This document shows positions 16,903-26,233 of a DNA stretch of 64,000 bases, piece by piece (the stretch's first letter is position 1; every line of letters begins with the position of its first letter). This DNA is from Leptospiraceae bacterium (lineage in GTDB: Bacteria > Spirochaetota > Leptospiria > Leptospirales > Leptonemataceae), in the NCBI GenBank assembly GCA_026418015.1, contig JAOACE010000026.1, positions 1 through 64,000 of the forward strand. The letters are read 5' to 3'. Position numbers and translations under genes: made by a program. The notes beneath the pieces were generated by a model. That model ran no database searches. It was not told the origin of the DNA and worked only from the letters and a program-made list of their open reading frames with translations.

Positions 16903-18543
16903 ATGGAACAAAAAATGATTAAAATTAAGATTAACGACAAAGAATACCAAGTACCAGATGGAACAAATATTGTAGAAGCATGCGATGCATACAACATTCC
17001 TTTAGAAAGATTTTGCTATCATAGATATTTGCCAGTAGATGGAAATTGCCGTACTTGCATGGTGGAAATAGAAACACCACGCGGACGAATGTTAACCATT
17101 GGTTGTAATACAAAAGTTCAAGAAGGAATGGTAATTTACACCAACTCCGAAAATGCTGTTAGGGCACAAAAGGCAAGTCTTGAATTTTTATTATTAGATC
17201 ATCCTTTGGATTGTCCCATATGCGATAAAGCGGGTGAATGCTATCTACAAGATAATTACTACAATTTTGGAAGATATGATTATCGCAGAATTGTTCCAAG
17301 ATATTTTAAAGGTGGAAAAGCTCTCGATGCTGGTGATCATATTGTTTTAGATCAAGAGCGATGTATATTGTGCACTCGTTGCATTCGTTTTCTCGATAAC
17401 ATTCCAGGAACATCCGAATTGGGAATTATTCATCGCGGGCATGAATCAAAAATCACTACCTTTCCCAATAAACCAATTCGAAACGATTATTCTGGAAACA
17501 TTACAGATATTTGTCCAGTTGGCGCTTTAACGTTAAAAGAGTTTCGTTTTAAACAAAGGGTTTGGTTTTTAAAGAAAACACCTTCGATTTGTACAGAATG
17601 CGCCAGAGGATGTTCAATTAATATAGAACATAACAGAGGAAAAATTTGGCGATTTATGCCAAGAGAAAATCCTAAACTAAATCGCGTATGGCTCTGCGAT
17701 AAAGGAAGATTTTCTTTTAAAAAGAACCACGAAAATAGAGTATTCGAACCAATCAAAGACAATCAAAACATCGATTTTAACCAAGCTACGTTAGAAATTG
17801 AATCTATTCTACAAAATTATTCCTGGAACGAGATCGCTTGGTTATCTGGTCCATATTCTTCCAACGAAACCTTGTATGTGCTTAAAACCTATTATGGAGA
17901 AAACGTATTTGCTTATATTCCACCAGCAACAGGTAAAAAAGATGATTTATTAATGTTAGCAGAAGAATATCCTAATGAACAAGGAATTCGCTTTTTTGGA
18001 ATCAATACAGATACAAAATCCCTGGTAAATAAAATCAAAAATAAACAAATCAAAGTTCTATTTATCCTCGAAAATAATTTGGCAAAATTTAAAGAAGCAA
18101 AAGAATTGATGGATGCTCTAAAAATGTTAGAAAAAATTGTTTATTTTACTTCTTTCCAAGACGAAACTGCAAAAAATGTTTCTATCATCATACCCATTAG
18201 AACCTTTGCAGAAACGAATGGAACTTATATCAATGCAACATCATTGCTACAAAAAGCTGAACAAGCATTTGAACCAGAAAACCAAGATATAGTTTCTTTA
18301 CCATTAGCTTTGGCTCAGATCGTTTATTATTTAAACAAAACTCAAAAACGATATAGCGACCCATCAGAAATCTTTAATGAATATAAAAATCAATTCCAAG
18401 AATTAAAAGACTATATGTTTTCGAATATACCTACTATGGGTATACAACTTAGTTTACCAAAAATTGCAGATGAACCATTCAAAAACAAGAAAGTTGATTT
18501 TAATGTATTTATGTTGAACGATTATGTAAGTGTAACGAGGTAG
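16903..18543 (+). CDS. nuoG: NADH-quinone oxidoreductase subunit G (short form)
   Basis: NuoG carries several electron-transfer clusters. All N-terminal ligands are here: 2Fe-2S N1b (Cys38, 49, 52, 68), a His100/Cys104/107/113 4Fe-4S site, a second 4Fe-4S site (Cys154, 157, 160, 204), and the N7-type motif CxxCxxxC...C (Cys230, 233, 237, 265). N7 is kept in only some bacteria. At 546 residues the protein is much shorter than E. coli NuoG (about 900); the molybdopterin-like domain is reduced to about 280 residues. The reading frame is intact and nuoH follows after three bases, so this is a short natural form, not a frameshift. Confidence 0.93.
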   Translation: MEQKMIKIKINDKEYQVPDGTNIVEACDAYNIPLERFCYHRYLPVDGNCRTCMVEIETPRGRMLTIGCNTKVQEGMVIYTNSENAVRAQKASLEFLLLDHPLDCPICDKAGECYLQDNYYNFGRYDYRRIVPRYFKGGKALDAGDHIVLDQERCILCTRCIRFLDNIPGTSELGIIHRGHESKITTFPNKPIRNDYSGNITDICPVGALTLKEFRFKQRVWFLKKTPSICTECARGCSINIEHNRGKIWRFMPRENPKLNRVWLCDKGRFSFKKNHENRVFEPIKDNQNIDFNQATLEIESILQNYSWNEIAWLSGPYSSNETLYVLKTYYGENVFAYIPPATGKKDDLLMLAEEYPNEQGIRFFGINTDTKSLVNKIKNKQIKVLFILENNLAKFKEAKELMDALKMLEKIVYFTSFQDETAKNVSIIIPIRTFAETNGTYINATSLLQKAEQAFEPENQDIVSLPLALAQIVYYLNKTQKRYSDPSEIFNEYKNQFQELKDYMFSNIPTMGIQLSLPKIADEPFKNKKVDFNVFMLNDYVSVTR

Positions 18544-18546
18544 AAA

Positions 18547-19848
18547 ATGGATCCAGTAACATTCGAAGTTATTAATATTATTGTGATGGCTATTATTGTT
18601 TGGAATATACCACTTCAATTTATTCCCTTGATGATTTGGTTGGAAAGAAAGGGTGCAGCAATCATTCAAGATAGGATTGGACCCATTAGAGCAAACATTG
18701 GTGGAATTCGTTTATTTGGAATGTTGCATAACATCGCGGATGTAATCAAACTTCTCTTTAAAGAAGATATTGTACCTAATCATGTTCATAAATTTTATTA
18801 TATATTAGCTCCCTTCTGGTCGATGACTATCTCTCTAATTCCATTGATGCTTGTGCCAATAGCAGCGCCCATACAAATTGGGGAGTATGTTTTTCGCTTT
18901 CAGGTTGCTACGTATTCTTCTGGGATAATTTTATTTTTTGCGATTACTGGATTAGGAGTATACGGAATCATATTAGCTGGATGGGCTTCGAATAATAAGT
19001 TTTCTCTTTTGGGTGGTCTACGTTCTTCTGCTCAAATGATTTCTTATGAATTGGGAATGGGATTATCCATCGTTGCAGTTCTTATGACTTATCAAGATGT
19101 TCATATTCAAAACATTGTAGAAGCTCAAAGTGGATTTTTAAAAATCTTTGGAACTACTTTACCATTACCCAATTGGGGATTATTCTTACAACCAATTGCA
19201 TTTATAACTTTTGTTGTGGCAGCGTTTGCAGAGACAAACAGAACACCTTTTGATTTAGCCGAAGGAGAAGCAGAGATTGTGGCTGGGTATCATACTGAAT
19301 ATTCTAGTATGAAGTTCGCATTATTCTTTATGGCAGAATATGCTAATATGGTAGTGGCATCTGTTATTATTGCAACACTATTTTTAGGTGGATACCAAGT
19401 TCCTTTTGTAACAACAGAAATGCTTAGAGCAAATCCCCATTATACCTTAACTGCAATCTTGGTATTAACAGCTCTTACATTTTTGGTTTTTAGTTGGATT
19501 GTTTATAAACGAGCAAAAACTTATGGTAAATACTTTAAAGAACCCTTAGGGCAAAAAGAATATTTTATTTTAACTTATCTATTTTTAGGGATTGCGATTT
19601 TGGCAATCGTTTTAATCCCTGTTGCTCTTAATTTAGAATATGGTGTATTAGCTTCTCAGATTATTGCTGCATTGTTTCAAATCTCTATGCTTTTTGCGAA
19701 GGCAATGATATTTTTATGGCTGTATGTACATGCAAGATGGACTTTGCCAAGATTTCGTTATGATCAACTTATGAACATGGGATGGAAGTTGATGTTACCT
19801 ATATCATTATTAAACATTGTTCTTACGGGCATCATAAAAGCTTTATAA
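18547..19848 (+). CDS. nuoH: NADH-quinone oxidoreductase subunit H
   Basis: NuoH is the membrane subunit that shapes the quinone chamber and links it to the proton path. The 433-residue product has the typical segments WLERKGAAIIQDRIGP (about 29-44), FAETNRTPFDLAEGEAEIVAGYHTEYSS (about 227-254) and the C-terminal LPRFRYDQLMNMGWKLMLP. It is about 80-100 residues longer than E. coli NuoH. The extra length is a hydrophobic stretch between about residues 300 and 385, before the conserved PRFRYDQ motif, with room for two added helices. The start is ATG with GAGGT before it. Confidence 0.94.
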   Translation: MDPVTFEVINIIVMAIIVWNIPLQFIPLMIWLERKGAAIIQDRIGPIRANIGGIRLFGMLHNIADVIKLLFKEDIVPNHVHKFYYILAPFWSMTISLIPLMLVPIAAPIQIGEYVFRFQVATYSSGIILFFAITGLGVYGIILAGWASNNKFSLLGGLRSSAQMISYELGMGLSIVAVLMTYQDVHIQNIVEAQSGFLKIFGTTLPLPNWGLFLQPIAFITFVVAAFAETNRTPFDLAEGEAEIVAGYHTEYSSMKFALFFMAEYANMVVASVIIATLFLGGYQVPFVTTEMLRANPHYTLTAILVLTALTFLVFSWIVYKRAKTYGKYFKEPLGQKEYFILTYLFLGIAILAIVLIPVALNLEYGVLASQIIAALFQISMLFAKAMIFLWLYVHARWTLPRFRYDQLMNMGWKLMLPISLLNIVLTGIIKAL

Positions 19849-19863
19849 TTTAAGGAGTAATCG

Positions 19864-20448
19864 ATGGTTAAAGTTGTAAGAAGACCAGAAGTAAAAGGGT
19901 TGCGAAAGTTTTATTTGATAGAGATATTAGGTGGGTTAATTGTTACAATGAAACATGTGATTCGAAATCTTTTTAAACCAGAAAAATTACCCACTGTTAT
20001 GTATCCAGAACAAACAAAGCCAATTCCTGCTGCAACAAGAGGTCGCCATAGGTTGATGAAAAGAGAAAATGGTTCTCCTAGATGTACAGCATGTATGCTT
20101 TGTGCTACGAATTGTCCAGCGTTTTGTATCCATATCAAAGCAGCAGAAACCGATGATCCTTACATAGAAAAATATCCAGAACGATTCGATATTGATCTAC
20201 TTCGATGCGTCTTTTGCGGTTTATGTGTAGAAGCATGTCCCTTAGATGCAATTCGTATGGATATGCCATTAGTGACGTTTGCAGGATATACCCGACAAGA
20301 TTTTGTTTTAACAAAAGAAATACTTTTGGATCACGATAATAGTGATTATCCACATGCACCTGGCTATAATCCACCAAAACCATTGGATATAACCCATGGT
20401 CCACATTATGTTAAGTTTTTAGAAAAAGTAAAAACTCAAAAACAATAA
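19864..20448 (+). CDS. nuoI: NADH-quinone oxidoreductase subunit I (2x 4Fe-4S ferredoxin type)
   Basis: NuoI (194 residues) holds clusters N6a and N6b, which pass electrons to N2. Two ferredoxin motifs are clear: CTACMLCATNC (about 77-87) and CVFCGLCVEAC (about 117-127), each followed by proline. The N-terminus has an amphipathic region that lies on the membrane. TAAGGAG is the Shine-Dalgarno. A 73-base AT-rich gap follows before nuoJ, the largest inside the operon. Confidence 0.95.
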   Translation: MVKVVRRPEVKGLRKFYLIEILGGLIVTMKHVIRNLFKPEKLPTVMYPEQTKPIPAATRGRHRLMKRENGSPRCTACMLCATNCPAFCIHIKAAETDDPYIEKYPERFDIDLLRCVFCGLCVEACPLDAIRMDMPLVTFAGYTRQDFVLTKEILLDHDNSDYPHAPGYNPPKPLDITHGPHYVKFLEKVKTQKQ

Positions 20449-20460
20449 TTCTATATGAAA

Positions 20461-20501
20461 TTTATAAATAATAAAAATTTACTTTATTTTATAAATAATA
20501 A
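20461..20501. repeat. 14-base direct repeat in the nuoI-nuoJ gap
   Basis: The sequence TTTATAAATAATAA occurs twice, at 20461-20474 and 20488-20501, with start points 27 bases apart. It lies in the only sizeable gap of the nuo operon. It may be an mRNA processing or protein-binding site, or chance in AT-rich DNA. Confidence 0.4.
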
Positions 20502-20521
20502 GAAAAAATAGGTAATAGCAT

Positions 20522-21025
20522 ATGTTCGAATTTAGTTTATTTATTTTACTAGCTATTGTTCTGGTAATAACATCCATTTTGGTTATAACAAGGGTAAATC
20601 CCATTTCATCTGCCTTATATTTAGTTTTCGCCTTTTTAGCATTGGCTTCTCTTTATGGTATGTTAAGTGCAAGCTTTGTTGCTGCGATACAAATCCTTGT
20701 TTACTCTGGTGGAATCTTAGTCTTAATCATTTTTGTGATCATGATTATGAACCTAACAATGGAAGATTTGTTGCCCTTACGAGCAGACTATCTTCTTATT
20801 GTTTCTTTGGCATTGATCATTATAGGGGGTTCTTTACTACCTGCATTGTTTATAATCTCGAATTATTTGAATTTTGATACAATAAAAATATCCGAAAATT
20901 TTGGTTCAATCAAAGAAATAGCAAATGTATTGTTCAATAAATATGTATTTGCTTTCGAAATGCTTTCTTTACTACTATTAACTGCAATTATTGGTGCATT
21001 AGTAATAGCAAAAAGAAAAATATAG
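20522..21025 (+). CDS. nuoJ: NADH-quinone oxidoreductase subunit J
   Basis: NuoJ is a five-helix membrane subunit of complex I. The 167-residue protein shows the conserved opening NPISSALYLVFAFLALASLYG and the glycine-containing kinked helix AAIQILVYSGGILVLIIFVIMIMNL, which is the hallmark of the family. The last helix ends GALVIAKRKI. The ATG is preceded by an AGG-containing stretch. nuoK follows after nine bases. Confidence 0.94.
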   Translation: MFEFSLFILLAIVLVITSILVITRVNPISSALYLVFAFLALASLYGMLSASFVAAIQILVYSGGILVLIIFVIMIMNLTMEDLLPLRADYLLIVSLALIIIGGSLLPALFIISNYLNFDTIKISENFGSIKEIANVLFNKYVFAFEMLSLLLLTAIIGALVIAKRKI

Positions 21026-21034
21026 GAGATTAAA

Positions 21035-21340
21035 ATGCAACTGTTACCATATCATTTTATCATATTAGCTGTTATTATATTTTCTATCGGTTTAATTGGG
21101 GTATTGTCGCGAAAAAATATCTTTATCGTTTTGATGTCTGTTGAGTTGATGTTAAATGCAGCAAACTTAGCTATTATAGCATTTTCCAGAATGAACGCGG
21201 ATATGTCTGGTCATATATTAGTGCTTTTTGTTATAGCGATTGCTGCTGCGGAAGTAAGCGTTGGATTAGCACTAGTTATTGCAATGTATCGATTGCGCGA
21301 AGAAATAAACATTGATTTATTCACAAGGTTGAGAGGTTGA
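21035..21340 (+). CDS. nuoK: NADH-quinone oxidoreductase subunit K
   Basis: NuoK is the MrpC-like membrane subunit with two conserved intramembrane glutamates in the proton path. Both are seen, in VLMSVELMLNAANLA (about 30-44) and in AIAAAEVSVGLAL (about 68-80). The length of 101 residues is standard. AGGAG lies before the ATG, and nuoL starts two bases after the stop codon with its Shine-Dalgarno (GAGAGG) inside nuoK. Confidence 0.95.
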   Translation: MQLLPYHFIILAVIIFSIGLIGVLSRKNIFIVLMSVELMLNAANLAIIAFSRMNADMSGHILVLFVIAIAAAEVSVGLALVIAMYRLREEINIDLFTRLRG

Positions 21341-21341
21341 T

Positions 21342-23318
21342 ATGCAAAATATAATTCAGAATGATTTGTTGGGATATATCGTACTACCTCCTTTAATCGG
21401 TGCATTTCTTAATGGTATAATTCATTTGATTTATGTAAACAAAGAAGAAAAACCAAAAACCATCAGTGCTTTGATTGCAATTATTGCATCTGCTACGACA
21501 TTTGTTTTGTCTGGTTATGTATGGTATCTGTTGATTCAACTTCCCGAGGGAACAATCTTAAAACAAAAATTGTGGGATTGGATAGCAGTAGGCGATTTTA
21601 ATATATCGTTGGCATTTCAGTTCGATGCATTAAGCGCGGTAATGCTTCTATTTATTACTTTTGTTGCAACATTGATTCATATCTATTCCGTAGGTTATAT
21701 GCACGAAGACGAAGGTTTTATTAAGTTCTTTTCGTATTTGAATTTATTCTTGTTTTCTATGTTGACCCTTGTATTAGGGGATAACCTAATCGTTTTATTT
21801 ATTGGTTGGGAAGGTGTTGGATTATGTTCATATCTTTTGATTTCCTTTTGGAATACAGATAAAGAAAAAGCAGAAGCAGGAAAGAAAGCATTTATTACAA
21901 ATAGGATTGGAGATGCAGGATTTTTAGTGGGGATATTTATCTTGTTAAAAATATTGGGAACTGTAACATTTACCGATTTGATGATGCAAAAAGAGGTTTT
22001 GGCTTCTATTGCAACAATAGCAGGAATTGCTTTATTTATCGGTGCAACTGGTAAATCTGCTCAAATACCTTTGTATGTTTGGCTGCCGGATGCAATGGCT
22101 GGTCCAACACCTGTGTCTGCATTAATCCATGCTGCAACGATGGTAACAGCAGGGGTGTATTTAGTTGCAAGGATGAACTTTTTGTATGCATTATCGCCAT
22201 TAGCTTCTACAATTGTTGCAACGATTGGAATTATCACTGCTTTTTTTGCAGCAACTATTGCGATTGCTCAATACGATATAAAAAAGGTATTGGCTTATTC
22301 CACAGTTTCTCAGTTAGGTTATATGTTTTTAGGGGTAGGTGTAGGTGCATACAATGCAGGGATCTTTCATGTTATGACTCATGCTTTTTTTAAAGCATTG
22401 CTCTTTTTAGGAGCTGGATCGGTTATCCATGCATTACACCACGAACAAGACATAAGAAATATGGGAGGACTACTAAAAAAAATCCCCATAACAGGTTGGA
22501 CCTTTATCATTGCTTGGCTTGCAATAGCTGGGATTCCTCCTTTTGCAGGTTTTTTTAGTAAAGACGAAATTTTATGGAAAGCAATTTCGATAGAGAACCC
22601 TGTTGTACCTTGGCTTCCAACGTTTTATTATACATTAGGAATCATCACTGCATTGTTGACAGCATTCTACATGACTCGTCTAGTAGTCTTAACATTTTTT
22701 GGAGAATACAGAGGAAATCATTCTCATCATAATCATCACAACGAACATCATGATCATCATCACGAAATAAAAGAATATCCTATCATGTATATTCCATTGA
22801 TAATTTTAGCAATCTTTTCTGCTGTTGTTGGATTTTTAGGTGTACCACATGCATTAGGTGGTCATAATATCATCGAACATTTTCTTGCTCCTGTTGTATC
22901 GATAAAAGAAGGTCATAATATACCCCACGAATACGAAATTCCTTTAATGATCTTATCTGTTATAATCGCCATCGTTGGAATTGTATCTGCATTTTGGGTA
23001 TTCTTATGGAAAGAGGATATTTCTAATTATTTTGCAAATCGATATAAAACATTCAAACAACTTCTCGAAAACAAATATTATGTAGACGAAATCTACGAAG
23101 CTGTAATATTAAAACCTATCCGAGCATTTGCAGATCAAGTGGCATATAAAATCGTTGATTTTTTTATCATCGACGGATTTGCTAATGGATTAGGTCCATT
23201 TTTATATGATGTAGGAAATCGATTAAAAATTATTCATAATGGAAAAATTCAAACCTATGTATTGTTAATCTATTTAGGTTTTGTTATGTTAGTTTATTTA
23301 TTTTTGTTTCAAATTTAA
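21342..23318 (+). CDS. nuoL: NADH-quinone oxidoreductase subunit L (antiporter-like)
   Basis: NuoL (658 residues) is the distal antiporter-like proton pump subunit with the long lateral helix. Recognised segments include the helix with the conserved glutamate in FIGWEGVGLCSYLLI (about 150-164), PLYVWLPDAMAGPTPVSALIHAATMVTAGVYL split over about 245-276, and the histidine-containing GIFHVMTHAFFKALLFLGAGSVIHA region. An insertion at residues 460-474 holds ten histidines in 15 positions. The C-terminal 170 residues form the amphipathic connecting helix and the final TM. Translation is coupled to nuoK. Confidence 0.95.
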   Translation: MQNIIQNDLLGYIVLPPLIGAFLNGIIHLIYVNKEEKPKTISALIAIIASATTFVLSGYVWYLLIQLPEGTILKQKLWDWIAVGDFNISLAFQFDALSAVMLLFITFVATLIHIYSVGYMHEDEGFIKFFSYLNLFLFSMLTLVLGDNLIVLFIGWEGVGLCSYLLISFWNTDKEKAEAGKKAFITNRIGDAGFLVGIFILLKILGTVTFTDLMMQKEVLASIATIAGIALFIGATGKSAQIPLYVWLPDAMAGPTPVSALIHAATMVTAGVYLVARMNFLYALSPLASTIVATIGIITAFFAATIAIAQYDIKKVLAYSTVSQLGYMFLGVGVGAYNAGIFHVMTHAFFKALLFLGAGSVIHALHHEQDIRNMGGLLKKIPITGWTFIIAWLAIAGIPPFAGFFSKDEILWKAISIENPVVPWLPTFYYTLGIITALLTAFYMTRLVVLTFFGEYRGNHSHHNHHNEHHDHHHEIKEYPIMYIPLIILAIFSAVVGFLGVPHALGGHNIIEHFLAPVVSIKEGHNIPHEYEIPLMILSVIIAIVGIVSAFWVFLWKEDISNYFANRYKTFKQLLENKYYVDEIYEAVILKPIRAFADQVAYKIVDFFIIDGFANGLGPFLYDVGNRLKIIHNGKIQTYVLLIYLGFVMLVYLFLFQI

Positions 23319-23342
23319 AATTTCTATAAAAAGAGGTGGAGT

Positions 23343-24797
23343 GTGATAACAACAATCATATTGATTCCTTTGTTAAGTATATTGATACTTTTGTTCATTA
23401 AGGATAGAAAAATATTAGCCATCGTTTCGTTTTTGGTAACATTAATCACATTTTTGGTTTCTTTACAGCTTTATTTCAACTTTGATTTTAATAAAATTGG
23501 ATTTCAACACAAAGAAAGCGTTCCTGTAATTAGTTCTTTTGGGTTTTATTATAAAGTTGGTGTAGATGCAATTTCTCTATGGATGATTTTATTAACAACA
23601 TTTTTATTCCCATTAGTGGTTGCAGGAGCTTATACAAGTATAAACGATAAATTTCGCGGTTATTATATTTCATTGATGATATTAGAATCTTCTATCATTG
23701 GTGCTTTTGCTGCATTGGACTTATTTTTATTCTATATCTTCTGGGAATTGATGTTAATTCCAATGTTTTTTATCATTGGTTTATGGGGTGGAAAAAACCG
23801 TATTTATGCAACCATTAAGTTTGTTTTGTTTACCATGCTTGGTTCTTTGTTAATGTTAGTTGCTATCATTTATATTGGCATGTTCTATAAAACTTTTGAT
23901 TACGAAAAATTGGTTCAAACAGGATTTTCCATCCAAGAACAAATTTACCTTTTTTGGGCTTTCGCGTTAGCATTTTTGATTAAAGTGCCGGTGGTTCCAG
24001 TACATACATGGTTGCCAGATGCACATACCGAAGCACCAGCAGGTGGTAGTGTAATATTGGCAGGTGTTTTGTTAAAGTTAGGTACTTATGGTTTGATTCG
24101 TTATAATTTGCCCTTATTCCCCAATGCATCGATAGAATTTGCTTATTTGATTTCCATCATTGCTGTGATTGGTATTGTTCATGGTGCTTTAACAGCAGCG
24201 GTTCAACCTGATATGAAGCGTTTAATCGCCTATTCTTCTGTTTCGCACATGGGATACATTGTATTAGGAATTTTTTCGTTCACCTTAGGTGGATTGCAAG
24301 GTAGCTATATCCAAATGATCAACCATGCATTATCCACTGGTGCCTTATTCTTTCTTGTGGGTATGATCTATGATCAAACGCATACAAGAAAAATCGAAGA
24401 TTATGGTGGCATTGCGAAAATTGTTCCTTTATTTGCAGTTGCCTTTATGATTTCTACTCTTTCTTCCGCAGGTTTACCGGGGCTTAATGGATTTATTGGG
24501 GAATTTACTATATTAGCATCTTCTTTTAAGGTTTATCCCTTACTTACCATCATTGGTGTTTCTGGTGTAATACTTGGTGCATGGTATCTCTTAAAACTGT
24601 ATGGTAATGTATTCTACGGCGAATTAAAAAACGTACATTTAAAAGAACATCTAAAAGATATGAATTTACGCGAAGTTTTAGTTTTAATTCCTATGGTGAT
24701 TTTAATGTTTTACTTAGGAGTTTATCCTAAACCATTATTTCAATCCATAGAAAAATCCTTACAATATCATTTAGAATTTATTCATAAAGCTAAATAA
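23343..24797 (+). CDS. nuoM: NADH-quinone oxidoreductase subunit M (antiporter-like)
   Basis: NuoM (484 residues) is the second antiporter-like proton-translocating subunit. It has the conserved lysine and glutamate helices: FYIFWELMLIPMFFIIGLWG with the key glutamate (about 130-149), KVPVVPVHTWLPDAHTEAPAGGSVILA split over about 218-244, and IAYSSVSHMGYIVLGIF (about 300-316). About 14 membrane helices are expected. The start codon is GTG with an AGAGGTGG Shine-Dalgarno seven bases upstream, which fixes it. Confidence 0.95.
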   Translation: MITTIILIPLLSILILLFIKDRKILAIVSFLVTLITFLVSLQLYFNFDFNKIGFQHKESVPVISSFGFYYKVGVDAISLWMILLTTFLFPLVVAGAYTSINDKFRGYYISLMILESSIIGAFAALDLFLFYIFWELMLIPMFFIIGLWGGKNRIYATIKFVLFTMLGSLLMLVAIIYIGMFYKTFDYEKLVQTGFSIQEQIYLFWAFALAFLIKVPVVPVHTWLPDAHTEAPAGGSVILAGVLLKLGTYGLIRYNLPLFPNASIEFAYLISIIAVIGIVHGALTAAVQPDMKRLIAYSSVSHMGYIVLGIFSFTLGGLQGSYIQMINHALSTGALFFLVGMIYDQTHTRKIEDYGGIAKIVPLFAVAFMISTLSSAGLPGLNGFIGEFTILASSFKVYPLLTIIGVSGVILGAWYLLKLYGNVFYGELKNVHLKEHLKDMNLREVLVLIPMVILMFYLGVYPKPLFQSIEKSLQYHLEFIHKAK

Positions 24798-24806
24798 GGA
24801 GTATAT

Positions 24807-26231
24807 ATGTCGAACGAATTTGTATATCTATTACCATTGTGGAGCGTTATCTTTGGAGCTATCTTAGTACTTTTTATAGAAATGATTTTTCACGAAAAGG
24901 GAAGAGATGTTATTCCTTATGTTTCTATTGTGTTTATTTTGATTGCTTTATTTGGAACGATTAGAAATTACATAGATTTTCTTGCAACAAAAGATTCTGT
25001 GTTGCTGTTTCAGAATACGGCAAAAATAGACATTCTAACAAATTTGTTTATTATTGGAGCGCTTCTTTCTGGGCTTCTTGCAATTTTGTATTCTGTTCAA
25101 TATTTAGTAGAACATCGGGCAATCACCGGAGAATATTATGCTTTAATTTTGTTAGTAGTTAGTGGTATGATCAACTTGATTGTTTCTAACGAACTTATTA
25201 CGTTTTTCGTTGGTTTAGAGTTGATGTCGATTGGAAGCTATGTATTAGCTGGTTATTTTCGGGTAAGAGAAAAATCTATCGAAGCAGCAATGAAATATTA
25301 TTTACCAGGTGTATTTTCTACTGCGATTATATTAATGGGTATTGCCTTTATCTATGGAATTGCAGGAAATACTTATTTTAACACAATCAAAGCTATCCTT
25401 CCGTTAAAAATAACAGCACTATATAGCTTTTATTTTGGAGTACTTTTATTATTAGTTGGGTTAGGTTTTAAGATAGCACTTGTTCCGTTCCATGCATATG
25501 CTCCCGATGTCTATGATGGTTCTTCTGCACCAATATCTGCATTTTTATCCACAGGTGTTAAAGTTGCAGCCTTTGCGATTTTAATTCGACTTATGGGAGA
25601 AGTTTTTTCTATTTCGGGAGATTGGCTTAACATTATTCCTATATTATCGATATTAACCATGTTTGTTGGAAACATCATGGCATTTAACCAAGATAGCATT
25701 AAACGCATGCTTGCATATTCAAGTGTTGCTCATGCAGGTTATATATTACTTGCAATTGTTACTATCGATAAAGCTCCTTTAAGCGAAGTTTATTTCTCTG
25801 TTGCATTTTATTTAATCGCGTATACCTTTATGACGGCTGGTGCTTTTGGTCTATTAGGCTGGTTATCTCGAAAAGAAGAAAAACTCGTCAATTATGATGA
25901 TCTTTCTGGAATAGCTAAAAAACATCCCTGGTTTGCTGTTTTTATGGCTGTTTTTATGTTTTCTTTGGCTGGCTTCCCACCAACAGCAGGTTTCTTCGGA
26001 AAATATTATGTTTTTCGGTTAGCAATCGTAGAAGGATATTATGGTTTAGCAATCCTTGGGATATTGAATAGTTTTATGTCTGCTTATTATTATTTAAAAG
26101 TTATTATCTATATGTTTATGAAAAAAGAACAAGATTTCGAATTACCAGAACCTTTTGTTGCGTTGCGTTTTGGAATTCTTATTAGTGTATTAGGAACTCT
26201 AATTATAGGTTTCGTTCCCTTTTATTATTAA
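24807..26231 (+). CDS. nuoN: NADH-quinone oxidoreductase subunit N (antiporter-like)
   Basis: NuoN (474 residues) is the third antiporter-like subunit and ends the nuo set. Typical segments are FVGLELMSIGSYVLAGY with the conserved glutamate (about 134-150), KIALVPFHAYAPDVYDGSSAP (split around 222-242), AYSSVAHAGYILLAIV and the C-terminal SLAGFPPTAGFFGKYYVF. An AAGGAG Shine-Dalgarno precedes the ATG. The acyltransferase gene starts two bases after its stop codon, so transcription probably continues beyond the nuo genes. Confidence 0.95.
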   Translation: MSNEFVYLLPLWSVIFGAILVLFIEMIFHEKGRDVIPYVSIVFILIALFGTIRNYIDFLATKDSVLLFQNTAKIDILTNLFIIGALLSGLLAILYSVQYLVEHRAITGEYYALILLVVSGMINLIVSNELITFFVGLELMSIGSYVLAGYFRVREKSIEAAMKYYLPGVFSTAIILMGIAFIYGIAGNTYFNTIKAILPLKITALYSFYFGVLLLLVGLGFKIALVPFHAYAPDVYDGSSAPISAFLSTGVKVAAFAILIRLMGEVFSISGDWLNIIPILSILTMFVGNIMAFNQDSIKRMLAYSSVAHAGYILLAIVTIDKAPLSEVYFSVAFYLIAYTFMTAGAFGLLGWLSRKEEKLVNYDDLSGIAKKHPWFAVFMAVFMFSLAGFPPTAGFFGKYYVFRLAIVEGYYGLAILGILNSFMSAYYYLKVIIYMFMKKEQDFELPEPFVALRFGILISVLGTLIIGFVPFYY

Positions 26232-26233
26232 AG

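Noticed and set aside
16903-18543. Frameshift or truncation of nuoG
   Set aside because: The gene is short compared with E. coli NuoG, but the frame is intact, the end is three bases before nuoH with a Shine-Dalgarno, and no remaining NuoG-like sequence is seen downstream in other frames.
22079-22393. 104-residue cysteine-rich frame inside nuoL
   Set aside because: It is a shadow frame of nuoL on the same strand. The many cysteines come from TGT/TGC triplets produced by shifting the nuoL codons.
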